NCBI GenBank assembly: GCA_023375675.1
Contig: JALQBC010000060.1
Span: 62,001-126,000 of the forward strand
From: Cytospora piceicola
Lineage: Eukaryota; Ascomycota; Sordariomycetes; Diaporthales; Cytosporaceae
Length of the DNA: 64,000 nucleotides
Direction: 5' to 3'
Shown here: piece by piece, positions 38,506-52,054 of the stretch
Layout of the letters: each line of letters starts with the position of its first letter
Position numbering within the stretch: the stretch's first letter is position 1
Notes under the pieces: model-generated
Databases searched by the model: none
What the model saw: only the letters and a program-made list of their open reading frames with translations
Told to the model about the DNA's origin: nothing
Translations under genes and position numbers: made by a program

Positions 38506-39675
38506 TCTGTCTCGAAGGTCGTGTAACTTGACGTTTAAGCTGTGTGAAGGTGAAACCAGGGGACGATATGTCTTCAATAGACGTGTTTTATGCTCTGTGT
38601 TGTTGTCTTCGTCGCAATAGGAGGGCGGAGAGCTGTGAACTGACGGCCACGGATAGAAGACCACAACCCCTCAAGTTCAAAATCTGCCGCGCCACATAAT
38701 TATGCATGGGAAGTTTGAGGGCAATGCTCTGAGTGCCCTGCTGTTGCGAACACTCATGAGCAGTAGGTTAGTCGATATTCAACGAAACTTTGCTTTTCTC
38801 GTGCTACCATAGATTTATGCCGGCAGTCTTTTGTGCACTTCCAACGCTGATTGCCCCCTTTCCGTTCAACGTTTCCGAATTGGCTAATATTAATTTTTCC
38901 TCACTGCCCAGGTGCTCACTCCTGGAGCCTGGTTTATGTCCTCGGCCCTCTAGTGTATCGCTGCTGCAGGCAGTGCCAGGCACAGCCTGCCAACAAGTGC
39001 CGTATGCTCGTGTATTTGTTTCTGGCGGTAACGGGTTGATGGCGTCTTGACATGATCCAAGGTGTATTCTTTTTTCCAGTCTCCTCCGCACCACTCACCT
39101 TCAGAAACACCAGTCCCCTGTTCCTTGCTAGTAGAAGTGCTCTACATCCAACTGACAAATCAACGCCTCATCCCCACCGTACCACAGCATCAAGTATGGT
39201 GCTGTACCATTCATTCCTACTGGTTTCGACCCCCTGCAGTATGCGCGACATAGACCGAGACATCGCGGCTCGTGCGGCCGGCGTCCGGGCCATCTTCAAG
39301 CAGGCTCTCAGGAAAAACCATGTCGGCGCAAATAATAATCGTCAAGCACACTGGCGCGGCGGGCCTCATGCCTAAATACCACCTCTGCTAATACTAGTAT
39401 CCAGTAGCATTTCACCTGTCTTCCGGAATTGCGTGAGTATGTCTTGCCACGTCATGTAGTCAAGTCTAAATGTTCCCGTCCGTGGACGGTGCCTGCGAGC
39501 CCCTCAGAAGCAAATGCTCGACGAGAGCAAAAGACCTTGTTCCGTCGAATACAAAAGTGTCCAGACTCCCATGCTGTTGAGGTCCTTGTATCCATCAAGT
39601 CTCCAACCCCCTCCACAAGCGTCTGCCAATCAACGAAACACCGAGTGTAATTCTCCCTCTAGGCCCTAGATCGAC
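38506..39675. other. Divergent spacer, HET gene and coiled-coil gene
   Basis: This 1.17-kb spacer lies between two start codons on opposite strands and should hold both promoters. No clear TATA box, repeat or gene was identified. Confidence 0.55.
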
Positions 39676-41312
39676 ATGGCTTCGTCCACCCAAACCACAA
39701 AGCCCATGGCCAATGGTCATGGCCACCCGCCTGACAAACAACAAGGCATGCTTGAGAAGCTGATGGAGGCAATCAAGATTTTTTCCAGCAGCGAGGGCTT
39801 CCAGGCTATAGACGAGCTGGTCGAAGATAACACGAACCTGAAGACGAGAAACGAAGAGCTTGAGCGTAAGACGGAGGAGTGGGCAATCGCGAAGCGAGAG
39901 ATGCTTGCAATGATCCACACAGTCCAGAGCGAGGGAAGGGATGCCAAAGCACTGTCCGAACATATGGATGAAGAGCTCAAGAAATCAAAGAAGCAGGAGA
40001 CAGTGTTGAGGGAGAAGCTGCAAGAAGGTCAGAACAAGGTGGATGTTCTCAAGAAGGAGCTTGAAGCAAACCGGGAGGAGATCTCGAAGACCATGAAGAG
40101 CTCCCAGGACAAGAAAGATGAGATAAGGAAGCTGCAGGATCTCGTCAAGAAAGAGCAGCAGGGCTTGAAGCAATGTCAAAAAGCTGCCAATGCAACACTA
40201 ATCGAGCTTACAGAGATCAGAAAGCAACATGGAACGGCAAGTCAGCAGCTTGCCGAGCTGGAGGAGCAGGCCTTTTCCCTGATCAAGGTAGACGGCAAAT
40301 CGTCTACTCCCCAGAAGATGTCAGTATCAGTTCCGCTGTTTGAGTTTCGTTGATATTACTCTCCTCTGACATCACCTCGAACAATTTCAGCAAAGCTCAC
40401 CTCGACGGCTTGTTCGACGACGCATACCAACTCGCCAAAGACTATTTCAGCCAGCTGGACCTCATGGATGAGGTCTTCCGGGGCGTCGCATGGCAGAAAC
40501 TGAAAAAAGACAACCGCCTCGCCGATATTCCGCTGCCCCCGACCAACTCTCAGTCTGCAAGACAGATGCGTGCCGCCGCCGTGCTCCGCCTCGTTGCCCT
40601 GGCAGCCGTTGAGCACATCTTCCAGCCCGTCTATCTCACGGAGGACGGCGGGGAGCTGGGCCAGGTTCTCGACAGCATCTACGCCCTGGACCGGGCCCGG
40701 GCCCAGCGCGTGCGGAGCGTGCTGCTCAAGATCGACACGAAACTCCAGGTCGCCAACGGCAAGAAGCGGGTCGAGGCCGCGTCCTTTGACGTCCTCGAGT
40801 CCGTGGGCCCTCTCCTGGGGATCCCGGATGGCCCCCTGGACAAGCAGGCTCCGTTCCGCCGTGATCTGGACGCATGGTGCCAAAGGGCCCGGCAGACCTG
40901 GATGGACATCCAGAAGCTCGAGGGCAAGTTCACCGTGCTGTTCGAGGAGGACATAAAGGACCTCCGTCCTGTAGACTGGCGGCGGATCCCCGACCAGCCC
41001 GCATCGCCTACGCAGGGCAGCGGCGCGCCCGCCAACGGAGCGAAGACGACGGGGACACTGGCGGCGGAGGATATAGTGGCGCTCTTGTGGCCCGCGTTCT
41101 TTGTTACGAGAGCAAAAGACGGGTCGTCACAGAGGTGCAAGGGCGGCTACGTGCTTATCAAGTCGCAGGTGGCCACGGCGAGGCGGGAGCTTCTCAACGC
41201 CCGTTCAGCGTCTGACAGCGGCTCCCGCCGAGGAGGGGACGCCCAGCGCAGGCTGGCGGCGCTGACATCTGGGTCGAACAACAGTACTGAGGACTTCGGG
41301 TCTTTTTTATAG
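39676..41312 (+). CDS. Coiled-coil protein of unknown function
   Basis: Two exons (39676-40319 and 40391-41312; 71-bp intron with donor GTCAGT, CTGAC branch and TTTCAG acceptor) give about 521 aa. Residues of roughly 40 to 205 form a long charged coiled coil (for example NTNLKTRNEELERKTEEW). Then a compact, leucine-rich C-terminal domain follows (HLDGLFDDAYQLAKDYF, GGELGQVLDSIYALDRARA), and a low-complexity Ser/Arg-rich end. There is no signal peptide or membrane span. The donor GTCAGT is slightly unusual but is the only one that fits phase and restores the domain. The family is not recognised; a structural or scaffold role is possible. It ends 400 bp before the convergent Gtb3-like gene. Confidence 0.78.
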
Positions 41313-41712
41313 TAAGGGAGACGGAGGGGTGGAGACGCTGGCTTCGTCGCCGGAGTAGGGGTGAAGGGACCGGGAACGCGTTGCCCGCCAGGTTGCAGAG
41401 ATGGATGGGACGTTGAAGACTGATGATGAACGGCCGCTCATGTTCACTTGCGTCACAAAAAGTCTTGTTTTGGTGCTTTTGATTCAAAATAACAAACACT
41501 ATCTATCTGTAGCTCAGATTGACTGCTATGCCCATTATTATGCTCCCAAACTCCAGCGAATAATTACCCTCCTTATAATTATTGTAATGTTATTGAGAAC
41601 CATCAATAATATGCAATCACAAACACTAACAAACGCCCCATCCTGTGGTCCTGTGACCCCGTGATACCTAAGTATACTATGCAAACGCTCCGCCTTATTT
41701 TAGACCTGAATT
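41313..41712. other. Convergent 3' spacer
   Basis: This 400-bp spacer lies between the ends of the coiled-coil gene and the Gtb3-like gene. It is AT-rich from about 41,510, as common for polyadenylation regions. Nothing else is visible. Confidence 0.5.
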
Positions 41713-44700
41713 TCAGAAAGATTGATGATCCCCCCCATCCCCCCCCGATGACACGTACGAAACAGACCTCGACTCAAGCCAGGGCCTCCTCGCCGCCGGC
41801 ACCTTGCTGAGCCTCTTCCCCTCATAGTTGCTGAAGAACGAGGTCACGCTCAGGTTGGTCCGGCTGAGGTTGCTCGGCGGGAACTCCTGCCACCGGATGC
41901 TCCTCTTCCGGCTCAGCGCGGCGGCCGCCCCGCCGCCCCCGAGCAGGCCCATGCGGGAGTCGACCGCCCTGCCCTCCTCCTCCTCACGGCCGCCGCCACC
42001 ACCACCAAGATTGCCGATCCCGTTGCCGCCGTTCCCGCGCTTCTCGCTGACGTCCAGCACGCCCCAGTCCTCCGTCTCCGCCCACATCTCCTCCTCCGAG
42101 ACGTCGCTGTACCGCAGCGGCACGGGCGCGCCGAACCGGTAGCTGCGGTTGGAGGGGGCCATGAGCGCCTCGTCGGCGCGCATGCGCGCCATGTGCCACT
42201 GGATCCAGTACATCTGCTCGTGCTCGCGCAGGTACCGCTTGCCGTGGAACCCCTTGAGCACGCACCCACGCGACAGCATGCCCAGCTTCCGGCGGTACTC
42301 GGCCTTGTCGTACATGCGGCCCGTCAGCCACTCCACGTCGGCGGTCTTGATGACGTCGGGCAGGGTGAGGGACGGGGGGACCGCTTCTTTCTCGGCCACC
42401 TCGCCTGTGAACTTGGACCAGGGGCCGACCATGGACAAGAGGGCTACCTGGGCGCGTGCGAGCGCCATAGGGTCGTTGGGTGGGACGACCTCGCCGTACT
42501 TTTGGTCTGGGTCGTCTGGGTCTGTAAGGACCAGTGCGGTTGCGCCGACGGCGGTCGCGACGATAGGAACACCTGCCAGAGCGGCTTCGGCGATGGCGAG
42601 GGGCAGACCCTCGGAAAGTGACGAGTTCATGAATAGCCAAGCATCCTTGAGAACGTCTTGTGGTCGGCCAAAGCCTCCCAGGGTGACCTTGTCCGACATC
42701 TTGCATTGCTGGATCAGCTTCGTCATGTCGATAGTATAACTCGGCTCCCGATCCTGCGCTCCATACACAACAAGACGGTAGTCTTTGAAGCCAAACTTGT
42801 TGATGATGATGTCCGCGGCCAGCAGAGCGGTGCGCACGTCCTTGATAAACTGCACATTAGACAGCATGATGACGGTAGGCACTTCAGTGCGGACCTTGTC
42901 CACAGGCTGGAAAGACTCCATGTTACCGACGCCATTGACAATGGGGTCAATCTTGCGGCGGAACTGGTTCTTGTGGCTGACTTTGCCCATGTCTGTGCCA
43001 AGATCGGCTTCCCACATGGGGTTGAAGAAGGAGGTGCAGGGAAGGATGACATCGGCATGGAAGTAGGCCAACTTCGTTGCCAGGCCAATACCAGCGAGGA
43101 GCATGGACTGCACCGGGATCGAAAGCTCGCACTGAGCGGGAGAGATGTTGAGGCAGCACTCTCTCCAAAGGATGGCGTGATCCCAGATGCCGAACGTGGT
43201 TCCTCGCTTGTACTTGAGCAGCATGCCAAACAAACTGCTGATACCATGATGGGTACTCTGGAAGACCTGAGGGCAGTTCTCGGGAGACTGGACACTGAAG
43301 ATGAAGAAGTAAGACTTGTAAATTGCTAGCGCGTCCCGGAAGTCTGTCATGCTTGGGCGAGACAGTTCGAACCAGTCAGACGGATCGGTGATGTCGGGAT
43401 CATCGTAGCTCTCCAGCCATGCCTCGGCCCAAGCGGCGTTGACCTCCTTGCTGTTCCAGGTCTCGTTGTAGTCCTTGTGCTCGAAGTACTTGAACATTGT
43501 GAGCATAACGTTGCTGAAGTGCAATAGACCAGGCCGGCCGATGTGACGCGAGCGTGCGCCCTTCACGAATTGCTTGAGCAGCGGCACGAAGGTGTTCATG
43601 ATGTCGCGCTTGATCTCGGTGTTGCCAATCTTGCGATCAACTTCTGACTGGAGGAGGTTGTCAATGACACCATGGTTGGGTGTCTTGCCGTCGAGACCCC
43701 ATAGAGGCAGGATCTTGAGCGATTGGACATTCTTCTCAATCTGGAAGCGAGGGATACCGTACTCGTTTGCCGACTCGGCGAGGACGTGATTGCGGATGGT
43801 ACTGTGGCCATTGACCAGATCACGGCGGCAGTTAGACACACCACCGGGCGCCTCAGGCCAGCAGCCGACGTCGTTGAAGATGACCGATATGCGCTGATTA
43901 GTGTCTTTGATGCAGTCCTCAGGGCGCGTGGTCATCTGGTTCGCATCCTTGCCCAAACCCATGGCGTACAGATCCGACGACTTGATCGGCAACATGCACA
44001 CCTCCGAGACATCCTTCTCAATCTCGATGGCGGCTACAATCTGCTCGATATGGTCGTCCAGCTGCTTCTTGGCGGACGTGAGCTGGCCTGACGATCGGTA
44101 TCGCCAGTACTTCTGCAAAGTAGGCTCCTCGCGGAGAATGAGCTCGTCCATCCAGCACGCCGTGATTCCGTCAAGGGAATGTGACTTGAGCCAGTTGTTC
44201 CATAGTTCCGTGCGCAGCCACCAGGTTGGCAGGCGAGAGTACACCTTCTTCTTGTGCCAATAGCTCCAAGAGCCGGGGTTGAAGATGGTCGACAAGGACT
44301 TGACAGCACGACTGCTGCCCGCGTATTTGTAAATACGACGGACATCGTCACGCTTGTGGCGGATGAATAGGTCATCGTTCACAAAGGACACATCTGTCGG
44401 CCGGATTTGCATGATGCTCTCCTCGGGGAAAACTTCCGGGGGATCGGTAACCATGCACCGAACGTAGTCGTCTTCGAGTATAGTGACCATGGTCGGGTCG
44501 CGACGGTGGGCATAGTTACTGGTAGTGGTGTACACCTTGGTGCCAATCTGGCGAACAATGCGGCAGACGCGGTCAGAGGGAACCCAGTCCAGCTTCGTGC
44601 CAACATCAGCTCGCAGAGGAACACCCCAGTAGACAGCGAAGGTGTCTGTGCTGTTGAATTCGGTCTGTCTGAACTCGGCGCGGAGGATCTCGTGACTGCT

Positions 44701-47700
44701 CTTGGGACTAGACTTGTACGAGTATTTGAATTCGTACTCCGTGGCACCGAAGACCATCGTTCCATGGGTGACGCGTCCATATTTGTCGTAGTAGCTTCGC
44801 TTGAAGTATACGCCGTCAACGACCTCCTTGTAGGTAGGCCACCTGGATCGAGAGTTCTCAGGATAGTAGTATGTGGAGTAGGCCCAAGGATGAGCATTCT
44901 TCTCCGTGCTGGACGATTTATCCTGGCGACTCGCCAGCCTGAAGACATCATCATAGACCGCTATGGATACCGGATCAACGTCGGTTGGACGAGCTGACAG
45001 CTGCGCATCGAAAACATCTAGTGTGATCGAATCCTGGTCGTTTCGCGCCGCAAAGCCAGTGATGATCTTTCTTGGCTGCTCAATGACAATGCGATCCTTG
45101 ACCAGAGTTCTTGAAGCTCCCTTCTTTGCTAGTCGAGATATGCGAACCAAGTTCTTGCGGTGGAAGATGAGGAGGACGTAGACCCAGATATTCTTCAAAA
45201 CCCAGCAGCAGTGCCAAAAGGTCAGGAGGGTCCAAAGAATGGGACCGCGAGCGTACGAGTACCGGAACGTGTACCACAGCTCCCTCTCAATGTCCGATCC
45301 AGCGCCCGTAATGATGCCTACCCACTTTGTGAAGGTGGTTGGAATAGACGAAAAGGTCTCTACGAGAGCCCAGAAGAAAGTTTTACGTCGTGTTCCCATG
45401 TGGACCGGAGCACACTGCAGCTCTGATTTAGCTATGGGTATGGTGCCGGTCTCGAGAGAGTAGTTGGCATTGACGTGCTCGCGCTCAAGCGTCTTCTGGT
45501 AGATGGTCAGGGCAGTCTCCAGGTGGAAGTCAGAAGTCTGCAGGTCAATGGACCCCTGGGCCATGAACTGGTGCAAATCCCTGGAAACAGAGACCGGGTC
45601 ACCTAGGATGCGGCAGAAAATAACCTCGCGGACGTAAGGTGGTAGCTCGCGCCATGCGGTATCAACATGGATGCCGAGGCAAAGGTGCTTCATGACCTTT
45701 AGGTTTGTCTTCTGTTGAATCTCCATGAGGGTTGTCAGGTCGGATGTGGAGAGCTCGAAGTCAATGCGTCGTGACAATTGCTCTGTCTCGTGTAGGAAAT
45801 GCTCTGCTTGGATAGCACGCTGACGGTCCATGTGGAAGATGGCACGAGCAGTATGGAAGAGGATTGCCTCGGTCGCGAAGTAAGCCAGAAGAGGCTGCCA
45901 CGTTGGCACATTGATCTCGTCATCGAGTAGATATCCTGTCGAAATCTCGAGAATGTTACCATCGTACCGGCTGAACGACATGGAACTGCCAAAGCCCATA
46001 TCCATGAAAGCGGTGCGTGTGCATATGTTGATCTGGATCCTCCCCGACTTCCACATTTCGAGAGCAACCTTGATGACATCCTCTGACCATGCGGCGTTCT
46101 GGGCGTGTACGTTGGGCTGGTCGACCCCGAGGCGAAGAAGCACAGGGATTCTGTCACAAATAAGATGAGAAGAAGCAGCCGACACCTTCCTCCCAGGTAT
46201 TTCTTTCCATGTGGAAACCTCCGAGGTCTCCGAGACCGCCATGCTTGGGTTAGACAGTCGGGGTTGCGTCCAGCAGGTTGAAGACACATCACTTGCTCGT
46301 GAGTTGCGCGGCCGCTTCTGAATGTGTAGGTCCTTCCAGACGAAGTAAGTTGTCAATACAGCCGCCATGATGGCAGCAACATTGAGAGCGATCACATCCA
46401 TGTAGTACATGTTTATGTCGCCATAGACGCCATGAATGATACACCCAACGACGAAACCAACCACGGCACTGGACAGGATAGACCCAACGTGATATTTCAC
46501 ATCCGTAGTGAAGCATCTGTTGAACTGAAAGATCATGACCGATGTGTACGCGATGACATACGCGTAATAGAGGCCGATGACTCTTGTGTCACTGACAAAT
46601 AACCATACGAAAATGGAAGTCAATCCGAGCCAGAACACGAGGTTACGGGAAAGCTCAAACAGAGCCTTGACGTACTTCATCCGTCGACTTTTCTCCCAGT
46701 CTTCCTCGACACGCTTGGCGTGGTCAAAGTCGCTCAGCTTCTCCTCGGACAAGGCATAGTTGCCAGACCAGTACTTCTGTAGCGTTCCGTCGAGTGTCAT
46801 GACTGATGCGCAGAAGTAAAGAATCGCGAAGCAAATGCCGTACCGAGCCCCTTTCCTCGCGGGATCGAATAGTGAGATTGGAGGATTTCTGGCACTCATG
46901 ACGATGCTGACCCATCTGTCCATCAGCGCAACTAGGAAAAGACCGACACTGGTACCAATATCGAAGCGGGCGTAGCGGAAGAGGACAAAGATGCTGTGCT
47001 CTTTCAGCCCCTGGGACAGCTGTTCCTGCGTCTTGAGCGCCTGGCTGACCTGGCCAAACCAGCCAGTAGTAAGAGTTTCTGCTCTGGGCCTGGCAGGATC
47101 GTCCTTCTTCAGGAGCCAGTCTAGGTAGGGCATGCCCCTAGCGACACGTGCAATGACGGGATCAGCGTGCTTGGTGCGACCAATGCCGAAGATTCCGTCG
47201 CTGTAAGCCTCGATCTTCTTGCGGAAAGCCATCAGTGCCAATTTCTTTCTGACCTCCGGGGAAATGTTGTCCTCGGCGGGCTTGTCCACTGTCGTGCCTT
47301 TGCTGCTGCCAGACAAACCCTCAGCGGCCTTGGCTTCCATCTTGGCATTGTACCAGCTCATGATATCCTTTTCCGTGATGCGTGGGATCTTGGTCATCCA
47401 GGTGGACCACTCATGGCACAGTTGGCGGTATTGAAAAAGAATGAGAACAAGGAAGCCGTAGGTTACCGGCAGGTAAACTATCACATCGTGCCCAGGGACG
47501 AAGGCCGAAATAAGAGGCGAGAGGAAGAACACGGGGATGGTTCGCCATAGAACAGTGCGGCCGGATGTGAGAGGGCTGCCCCGCTGGTGCACAGTTGCCA
47601 TAACGCCTGGAAGTTTGCTAGTTAGCCGGCTGGTATGGAAACCACTGACAGTGAGCTGTGACGTACCAAGAATGTTCAAATACATTGCAATGGCAATGAG

Positions 47701-50700
47701 GTACAGGAAGAACACGATGGCGGTGGGAACATTGACCTTGACGGCAAAGATGATGAATCCCACAATGCCAACAAGGACAGTGAGAACGAAACCACCAGAA
47801 AGTCGCTGCACGTGGAAGTAAATCATATTGTCATACGCGTACTGCTCTTCTGTCAGATTTGTTTCTCCTGAAACTCCAAAAGTCCATCGCATGGGGTTCA
47901 CTCACGTTGCAGATGTAGTAGTTGCCGATGCTGCCAACCCAGCCGGTCACACCCGCCGAGATCAGCAATGACATCAGGAGGGCATAGCTTGCAGCATTGA
48001 GATATTCGTTACCCATCCACGCCGTCATGAACAGTCCACGCCCGATGAACGTCAGCAGAATGATGTCGATGATGGCAGGGAGACAGAAGATCGAAAGCGC
48101 GCCAAACTCTGCGAACTTCTCCCGCATTTGAGTTACGGTCTTGACGAATCCCTTGCGAGATGGACCATCTGGGTCCATCTCATCGTTCACCGTGGCAGTA
48201 CTATCCGGCTTAGCAAAGGTATTCAGGATCTTTTTGTCCTTGAACCCACTTGGTGGTGGATGTTCCTCGAGGAACCCGCGGTACTTGTTGTAGATGATCT
48301 CACCCAGATCTCGTGGGAGCATGCCGAAGTAAGCCTCGCATGATGAGCCAAGGGCCCACAGCTCGGAGAATACGGCGGCCTGGTCCGGCTGCGACAGGAA
48401 GAACGGGCATCGGTCTGTGGTCTCGATGTAGACGTCTTCGAAAGCACCCTTCCGCAAAGCCGCGAAAAAGATGAGCGCGAAGAGGTCGGCGTTGATGTCG
48501 ACGTATTCGCAATCCGTCCAGGAGCACCATGGATCATATGCGTGGAGGAGCGCATCACAAAATGTGTTGAGCTTCTCCCGGTCTCCCACGAACAGGGCAT
48601 CGACGACGGTCCTATCGACAGAGTGGTATAAAGCCAGCAGATTTTCAACTGAAGGGAGCTTGTTCGCCCCCATGCGCACGAAGTCTTGGAGCCGGCGACG
48701 GAAGAGTACCTCTATATCGGACGATCCGCTCAAGAAACCCTGAGAGGTGGCGTGGTTCCAGGACTCCAACGAGGCTTGGTCGATTAAGACCGTGCGGCAA
48801 TGTTCTTCGATACCGTACTGGAAGTGATGGCTCGTTTGGGAGACCTTGATCTGCTCTAGGAGGGTGAGGGTCTCGGCTGGAGTGGCATTGTCGATCTGAT
48901 TTCGGATGCTCAAAGGCAGAGCCAGGTCTTCGTGCTCAGGGTTGAGAATTCGTTCCAGTTGCAGTTCCTCCTCGTACCGCTCAACGCGAGAGACATTGTG
49001 GTGTGCCAGCCACGTGTGCAGTACTGTGGCCATATCGCTCGAACAACGCCTCGAGATAAACAAGTCGAATCCACCTTGCGTTGAACCAATATAGCTCTGC
49101 TCCTTCTTCGTGTTGTGTGCGTTGGAGACACCCCAGAATTCAGCAGCATTATCGGGAAGTGTGAAGCCGCTACCGAGACCTTTGTAGAGGCACACCCTTT
49201 TTTGCCTGAGGCCTTCTATAAGATCTTCCACCAGGTGAACGTACTTGGAAGTCTGGGGATACTGCTTGTAAGCTTCCATAAGCTTGGTTACCTCGACTTC
49301 TGGGATGCGGTGCAGCATCTTTAGGCCTTTCAGGTGGATTTGAGTATTCAAAATCGCCTTATGTTGAGCTATTGTTGGTTCGCTCAGTAGTGGGACACAG
49401 CCATATGGCGAGATTTGCTCCCCTTGCGATGTGTACTCCCAAAGATTCTCCCTAGCCGGTGCATCCGGGATGTAGTCTGGTGGGGGGACCTTGACAGGTC
49501 GTTCCACCCTCAAAGCTCGCAAGTCCTCAGGGAGAGGGAGCGGCTTCAAAAGCTCATCGATGTTGGGAATGATTTGCTGGAGCTCCCCAAACGGTAAGCT
49601 AGCCACCTTCTCGATAGAGTCTCGACGCCCATTGCCAACATGTGTGATGCGCTTTCGTTCCATCCACGAACTCTGTAACTCGGATGTCTCGGGTCGCCTC
49701 AGGTATTCAAACGCACTCAAGCTCGCAGGCATCTTCGGGGTAGTATCTTGTTGGTTGGTAGGTGATGCCACCGGTCCATGTTCGAGCACTGCTGCAAAGT
49801 GATCGGACAGCTTTTGAGACCTCCGCACGACGGCTGCAGAGGGACGGGCATACCAGCGATCCAGGAAGCCCACAAAGAAGGTTGGTCGCTCCACTCGCTG
49901 GTCTGCACATTTGGCCATGACATCTCGCAATGCTATCGAGCGAAAGTAGTCCCTCCTGCTTCCGTCTTCAAGGATACACGCATTCTTGATGATGATACCG
50001 GCAAGGAACTTTAGGTTTATTCTCTCCAGGACCTTGCTGTCATGGTGACACTTGAGCACAACAGGTACTTGAAGTTCGCACAGCCGGATGAGGATCTCGG
50101 GGGCGAATGCTACGCCATTGTCACGTAGCAGATCGACGTCAAGAACCAGTCCAACCACCGCATTGTCGCTGTAGACATTGAAAAGGTAGTCCACGGTGAC
50201 AGAGATCGCTGATCCAGATGGAGTGTCTGCTCCTAGGTCTTGGCCGTCGACGAGGCCGAGCACAGGCGTAGACGGGGGGACTCCGGCGATCGTACTTGAT
50301 GTCTCCGAGAATGAATTGTGCTCGGTGTCTTCGGTCGCTTTGTCCAAGAATGGCAAGGCGACGATGAGCAAGTCATGCTCTGCACTGGTCTTCCCCAAGT
50401 TTGGGACTGGGCTGTCTTTCCCGAAAACGCAATATGACTTGACGGCGGACAGATCCAAACATGGCGATGGCTCAAGCGCCTTGGCTTGCTCCAGCGTTTT
50501 GGCCTTGTCTGAACTTGCATGGTGTTAGCCGGAGGCGTCAAGTGGAGTTGACAAAGAGAACAGTTCAAGACAAAGAGAAATGGAGAGGCATGCCCACAAA
50601 CCTTCTTTTCCTTTTCCTCCATATTCCGTATAATTGCCTGCATTTTTCGCCCAAGGTGAGGAGGATTGGGATGCCAATTGCGACAATAGCCAAGATAAAA

Positions 50701-50840
50701 GTAAACCACTGCGCAGGGGAGAGGAAGCGCTCATTATTTGGCAGAACAGAGTTTGTGTATATGATACAGTCGTCTGTATTATCATCACCTTTTGGTAGTA
50801 CACATTTATCTGACAACGCAGGCGGCTGGAAGCCTGCCAT
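41713..50840 (-). CDS. gtb3: Giant membrane glycosyltransferase, GT4 PelF-like (Gtb3-like, galactosaminogalactan synthase)
   Basis: Four exons (50840-50602, 50513-47906, 47841-47667, 47606-41713; introns 88, 64 and 60 bp) give 8,916 bp, about 2,971 aa. An N-terminal membrane span (FILAIVAIGIPILLTLG) precedes a soluble region. Around residues 880-1,400 many spans cluster (LLMSLLISAGVTGWVGS, VLTVLVGIVGFIIFAV and others), with one more near residue 1,780. The last quarter is a GT-B glycosyltransferase of family GT4: GGVSNCRRDLVNG near residue 2,261 and the EX7E motif in SEGLPLAIAEAALAGVP (Glu2673, Glu2681), much like bacterial PelF. The C-tail is Gly/Glu/Ser-rich and looks disordered. In Aspergillus fumigatus the protein of this design, Gtb3, is thought to polymerise and export Gal/GalNAc chains. 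The third intron's boundaries are less certain (acceptors 3 bp apart). Confidence 0.88.
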
Positions 50841-52054
50841 GATGGAGGAGGATAGTAAGTAGGACTGGCGGGTAGGGAGGTCGCAGTGCAATGCAGAGCA
50901 GTGGGAGAGCCCGGCGACCAAGACAGTCAGTGAGATAGGTTGAGCGGTCGTGGCATTAACGATTAACGAAAGACGGTTGAGTACCTATTAGGGTATCAAG
51001 ACATGGCTGGACGTCAAAGAAAGGCGGGTGGAGTTGGACAGGGGTCACGCCAACTTGCTCATGAAATCGGGTCGGTAGAGGAAACAGAAGCAAAAGTTGA
51101 TAATGGAAGACGGGTGGAAGAATAGAGATGGCGGATTAGAAAAAAAAAAGGCAGGAGAATCAAAGTGGCTTTCAAGCCATGCGAGCAGTACTGTGTGGAC
51201 AGGAAAGCCAGGTGTGGATGAAACCCGGGAAGTGGAAGGACACAGCCAGAATATTGGGAACGCAACAGACAATAGACTAACAGCGAACCCGACGGCTGGC
51301 CAACTAATAATCCGTAGGAACCACAGAGGTGCCAGTAGTGAACGACATCGCGTATTTAGCAGAGAGCCTGACCCTGCTTTGACGTGCGGGCATGCCATGT
51401 GGATCCCGTACTTCGGCCCAGTAGACCCAACAGACAGGCCCTGGGGCCGTTCGAGCCAACTAGCCCTCGTCATAAACTGGGCCCATGTGTCAACCAGGGA
51501 TCATGAGTATTCAGCAAGTACGGGTTTTGCAGGCCCTGTCAGAGGATGGCACACGAGGTACAGCCCCGGTAGCTGCTCGTACAGGTTCTGTGGCACAGCG
51601 GCAGAGCGGATAGGATGTCGCCGGCGCGGGCCTTCCAGGCATGTCTCGAATTTGCCCCCTCCCCCGGCATGATGGTGAGTTTTGAGAAGATAGATCCAGG
51701 TTACAGGAAGAGTGTGCCTGGGATATTGGATACACAATAGGATATGAAGAGAGGGGGGGGGGGACCATCGAGAAGACCGATGATCGTCATGCACGTTTGA
51801 TGCGCACTGCAGCACCTCTTCCTGTGAGTCCGACCGTGACAGGGCGGAAAAGATTGGAGGGATCGCCTGATCAACAGGATTCGCTGCTTCCAGGAGCGGG
51901 CAGAAACCTGGTACAGAGGTTGCAGTACCAAGAGAACCCGTGCTTTTCAGGTGGGTTGGAGGGATGTCGTTATGGCTGATGGCGGCAGATGATGCTGGTC
52001 CGAGGGGGGGCCCCCGGGGCCCCTTGGTGAAGCAACGTAACAACACCCTTCCCA

